Part shown: positions 60,442 to 64,000 of the stretch, piece by piece
Position numbering within the stretch: the first letter of the stretch is position 1
How the letters are laid out: the number at the start of each line of letters is the position of its first letter
Assembly: GCF_947179165.1 (NCBI RefSeq)
Contig: NC_077242.1
Span: 1,054,001-1,118,000 of the forward strand
Direction of reading: 5' to 3'
Length of the DNA: 64,000 bases
DNA from: Solanum dulcamara
Taxonomy: Eukaryota > Streptophyta > Magnoliopsida > Solanales > Solanaceae
The notes under the pieces: generated by a model
The model's input: the letters and a program-made list of their open reading frames with translations, nothing else
What the model was told of the DNA's origin: nothing
Database searches by the model: none
Program-made: the position numbers and the translations under genes

Positions 60442-60710
60442 TACTTCTCTAAATTGCTAATTAAAAACCTATTTTGTGAGTTAGCAATTGTTAGGGAGGA
60501 ATTTATATCAATATATAATTTATGGTTGTAACTTGTATGTAATTTATATAAATGCAACTCTAGATTAATAGAGAAAGACGAAACGGAATTATTATTTTTA
60601 CCATTAACTGCTTTGTAATTACCTATTAAATAGAGATTTTTTTTAATTAATTTGGAAATTTACGATGTAACAGGGTAACTTTATTAAGTATGAACTAATG
60701 AACAATATTG

Positions 60711-61440
60711 TTTGCTACAAGTTCAATGAATATAAAAATCAAATTGTAGGAAAATAATGTTTTGTAAACTTTTGTTCCCCTCATGTCGAGAAGTAAAAAA
60801 TATAGTACTTTGAATATATAACATAAAAAAAAAAAATAGTACTCCTTTCCACTTAATTAATGTGTGCCATGCACTCGGATAAATTTTTCTGATAATAATT
60901 TTTTAAAACATTTTGATTATTTTTTTGATTTAGGTACTTTTTATGTAGTTTTTTAAATTTTCATGTCCCAATTTATCATCAAAACTAAAATATTTGACTC
61001 TCAAAATTCAAAATAATAACATATAAAATGAGTCCGCTTGTTTGAGTCTTGAGTCTTAAGTCTTGAATTGAAAAATTGTTTGATATGGTGCGCTTTATCC
61101 TTTTTAGGAGGATTATTCATAATAAATTAGAATTAATTGAACCAATAATTATCAAACACCATTTAATTAAGTTTAAAGTATTTGTCCAAAAATAGCAAAA
61201 TTTTATTTTCATGTCCACTTAAGAAGAGGAATTTTATTATATATATCGGCAATTAGAGAAATAAATTACACCACATCTGGACTCTTAATAAAACTTCATA
61301 AGTTTATTAAAGAGAGGGAACCGAAAAGAAACACATAATTAAATTAAGATAGAAAAGAAAAATTGCAAACAGAAAAAAAACAGAAGCATGCATGCATGAG
61401 TAGTACATTATGCATGCATGGCTTGTACTCCAATCATTGG
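60711..61440. other. Spacer, nothing recognised
   Basis: A+T-rich DNA between the duplication and GRP4. A stretch near 60840-61030 resembles a Stowaway-type MITE end (ACTCCTTTCCACTTAATTAA), not well supported. Confidence 0.4.
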
Positions 61441-61447
61441 CTCGTGT

Positions 61448-62401
61448 TCACGGTATTCCACCCCCTCCATAACCTTTGCCTTCGGTTTCTCCATATCCAC
61501 TGCCATTATCCTCATCCATGCCCCTACCACCACTACCGCCGCCTCCTCCTCCTCCTGTACCAGATCCAGTTCCATTACCGTAACCATAACCACTACCATA
61601 ACCACTACCATAACCAGAGCCACCATCTCCTGTTCCTTCGCCACTACCTCCACCACCTCCATATCCTCCATCACTACCGCCTTCACCATACCCTTCCCCA
61701 GAACCATAACCGGAACCATCTCCAGTTCCTTCACCACTCCCTCCTCCACCTCCGCTTCCATATCCACCGCCACCACTGCCTTCACCATACCCTTCCCCAG
61801 AACCATAACCGGAACCTTCTCCTGAGGCTTCACCCCAACCCCTACCAGGGCGTTCACCATAGGCAACATGATGATAAAATGACTTCTCTTCCCCAAGCCT
61901 GTAGTTCCTCGAATTCATCAGGGACGACATCCCAGTAGACTTTACAACCTATATAAAGTCAAATTATAGTAAGAGACCTTGAACTTATTTCATAATATCG
62001 AAATAAGATAAATATTAGTACAAGTAATTAATTCTGAAAATTTAAATCGAGTTGAAATTAAAAGTGATATGATCATCCGAAATAGAAACATGAATGAATT
62101 AATGTACGCACACAAAAGAGAAAAAAATTCAAAATTGAAGAACGAGGCCGGTAATGTAAGTTTACACCATATCCAAAAAGGAAAAAGAACATTTATAAAT
62201 ATGTATTTAATTTGAACTCTTATAGTCAATATTTATGTATAATAACAGTAGATTTCATGAGACTTAAAATATTTGTACTTAAAGCGATAGTTTTAGTGGT
62301 CTTACCTTCGAGTCGACATCAGAAGACACAAGTTGCATGGCACCATGACAGCAAAAAAGAGTAGATAGAACCATGGGAAGCAAAAACTTAGAATTAATCA
62401 T
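61448..62401 (-). CDS. Secreted glycine-rich protein, GRP4
   Basis: Two exons: 62401-62306 (32 codons) and 61948-61448, GT-AG intron of 357 bp, giving 198 residues. Exon 1 encodes the signal peptide (MINSKFLLPMVLSTLFCC, cleavage likely after HGA or nearby) and QLVSSDVDSK. Exon 2 continues VVKSTGMSSLMNSRNYRLG and then a Gly/Ser/Glu/Tyr-rich repeat: GEGSGYGSGEGYGEG, twice or more, with GGGGGSGEGTGDG spacers, then GSGYGSGYGSGYGYGNG. A Glu-containing GSGYGSGEGYGEG repeat sets it apart from the other GRPs here. The acidic, tyrosine-bearing repeat would suit a cell-wall protein open to cross-linking, which is inference. Confidence 0.87.
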
Positions 62402-64000
62402 CTCTTGATTAGGAGATATTCCTAATTAAAACGAGGAGAAAAAATTGTAATTTTGGAGGCAATGAGGATTGAAGCCTAGTGATACATGTATATATAGAGG
62501 TAGAAAACATAAAGTGTTCTCAAGAAAATTTAATTGCCAAGGCGTTTGACAGTTGAAAAAGGTTAAATATTATCAAATGAATTTAGTTGTGGTGCAGGTT
62601 GCAATATATTTTATTAGTATTTTTTTCAATAAATGCATGCAGTTTTGCGTTGAATGAAATGATGATGAATCTCATATTTCTACAGGCTTAGATTTTTGGG
62701 CTTTTTAACTGTCTTTTCTTCTTTCTATGTTAATCTTAATTTTGATGACTTTAAGGGTGTGTTCATTAGGAAGAATAATTATTATTAAACCTCAATCATA
62801 CATATTGAGTGTAATTTCATAAAGTAAAATCTAAAGAAGGCATAATGCACGCAAATCATATTCATAACTAGGAGTTAGAGAAGTTATTTCTGATAGACCT
62901 CCGATTCAAGAAAAAACAAATAGGCTAAAGCAATATGAAAAAAGAATTAACAAAAATAAAGAAATCATGTTAAAATATTATAGAAAGCATGACAAATCAT
63001 TTTGAATATTAATTACAATAAATAATACGATAATCGAAATATAAGAAATAACAAATAATAATCAAAACCAAAATACAAAAAACGATAAAAATAATGCTAC
63101 AACTACTAATATGAAAGAACTTTATCATAATTTATATCTTTCACAATCTTCTATCTTCAAATGTGTCTTCGAGAGTAAGGTAAGACTGCGTCATGCCGAT
63201 GGTTACATACCCTTAATTAGCTCGCTGAGTGGTGCAGCAGCCACAAGTCCTGTCGCTATTCTACAGCTTATGAGTCATGAGCACTGTGCTACCTACCGGC
63301 CCGTATAATGAACTATGCGACAAAAACTTATTTTGATTGTGTTGGGTTAATAGTTTGTTGTTTTGGGATTATTGTGTTTGGTTTAAGGGCTCGTTTGGCG
63401 ATGCAATATGAAATTATGATTTGAAATCATCAAATCATAATATGAAATTGTGATATGAAATCGTGAGATAAAGTTGAAATTTTATTTGGATATGCAATTT
63501 AGATTTTTTATGTTTGTATGTTTTTTCGTAAAGATAAAAATCCCATAAGTTGTAAAACTATTAAAATTATCTCAATTCTTCATACAATCTTACCAAATAA
63601 GTAAAAATTTATAAAATTGCATAATACACTATCACAAAGCTATTCTAAAAAAATACAACATTTATTGATAAAATTTTAATTTAATAAAAAAAATTGAACA
63701 TAAATTATAGTGTACTAGTTTTTTATATAATACTCCCACATAGTATGGACAATCTCCCCACGTTGAACTTGTATTTCTCGATCATATGACCGAGAAGTCC
63801 TTAATATATCTCATTTCTCGATCATTTGAATGAAGTAGTAGTAAATTTGTTTGGTAAATAACTTTGATAAAAATAATAAATTTGGTGAATATAAATGGTA
63901 AAGTAGGAATTGATTTGAAGTAACAATAAATTTTATGTTGGTGAGGATAATCGAGATATAAATGATTTAAAAAGTAATGACATGAATTATAAATTTTATT
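62402..64000. other. 5' flank of GRP4 and repeat-rich spacer
   Basis: TATATATAGAGG near 62490-62500 is a possible GRP4 TATA region on the minus strand (TATATATACATG). The stretch 63170-63305 is clearly less A+T-rich than its surroundings and contains one open frame of 65 codons (63111-63308) with no match I recognise. From about 63386, GGGCTCGTTTGGCGATGCAA with repeated AAATCATGAT/ATATGAAAT units looks like the start of a hAT-type MITE. Confidence 0.45.

Larger units (their letters stand above)
57497..60710. repeat. Right arm of the inverted segmental duplication
   Basis: Reverse-complement counterpart of 35440-40748 without the MITE and LINE. Homology begins at the GRP2' stop codon and runs past GRP1' to the sequence around TGAACAATATTGTTTG (about 60700). 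Gene order is mirrored: GRP2' then GRP1', both on the minus strand. Confidence 0.9.

Noticed and set aside
61363..61938. 191-codon His/Leu-rich frame on the + strand
   Set aside because: Antisense to GRP4 exon 2; the His-rich repeat is a by-product of GGN-TAT and GGN-GAA repeats read in reverse.
1..64000. CRISPR array, prophage, operon or biosynthetic gene cluster
   Set aside because: The gene structures are those of a plant nuclear genome; no regularly spaced repeats with unique spacers and no co-pathway gene grouping were seen.

Overview
The window is nuclear plant DNA, almost certainly from the family Solanaceae (Solanum or a close relative). The evidence is genes with many short introns in an A+T-rich background, organelle-targeted plant enzymes, and dispersed repeats of types I recognise from this family: tRNA-derived SINEs, an RTE-type LINE, Copia LTR and CACTA remnants, and Stowaway- and hAT-like MITEs. 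The species cannot be fixed from sequence alone. There are no rRNA genes, complete tRNA genes, CRISPR arrays or prokaryote-like operons.

Layout. 1-7798 (-): the 5' half of a plastid 1,4-alpha-glucan-branching enzyme 3-like gene; its later exons lie beyond the left edge. 7799-9555: intergenic, with a cluster of GGCCCA/TGGGCC elements and local repeats. 9556-14868 (-): a decayed Copia LTR retrotransposon with both LTRs and a 5-bp target-site duplication. 14869-20516: intergenic, with SINEs and other dispersed repeats and the promoter region of the next gene. 20517-22025 (+): a MAPKKK17/18-like kinase gene. 22026-27656: intergenic, with a perfect 22-bp hairpin, a SINE and a hAT-like element. 27657-35018 (+): the bifunctional histidine-biosynthesis gene HISN4 (HisHF), resolved here into 19 coding exons encoding 590 residues. 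35440-62401: a cluster of secreted glycine-rich protein (GRP) genes surrounding the mitochondrial 2-oxoglutarate dehydrogenase E2 gene (41999-47556, -; 14 coding exons, 468 residues). 62402-64000: repeats and no clear gene.

The three complete enzyme or kinase genes and the branching enzyme belong to unrelated pathways (starch, histidine, TCA cycle, MAPK signalling), so there is no functional gene cluster among them. The real cluster is the GRP family: six loci in about 27 kb, each coding for a secretory signal followed by Gly-rich sequence. Four of them form two pairs created by an inverted segmental duplication (about 35.44-40.75 kb versus 57.5-60.71 kb).

The duplication is the most informative feature. 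The left arm later received a Stowaway-like MITE and a 5'-truncated RTE LINE with a 20-bp target-site duplication, and the right arm preserves both empty sites. In the right arm one GRP copy became a pseudogene carrying a 69-bp insert that I recognise as plastid DNA spanning the 5' end of trnR-ACG. The second GRP pair keeps a 7-nt first coding exon that supplies the only sensible start codon in both copies. I found no convincing new molecular system; the novelty here is in gene structure and local genome evolution.
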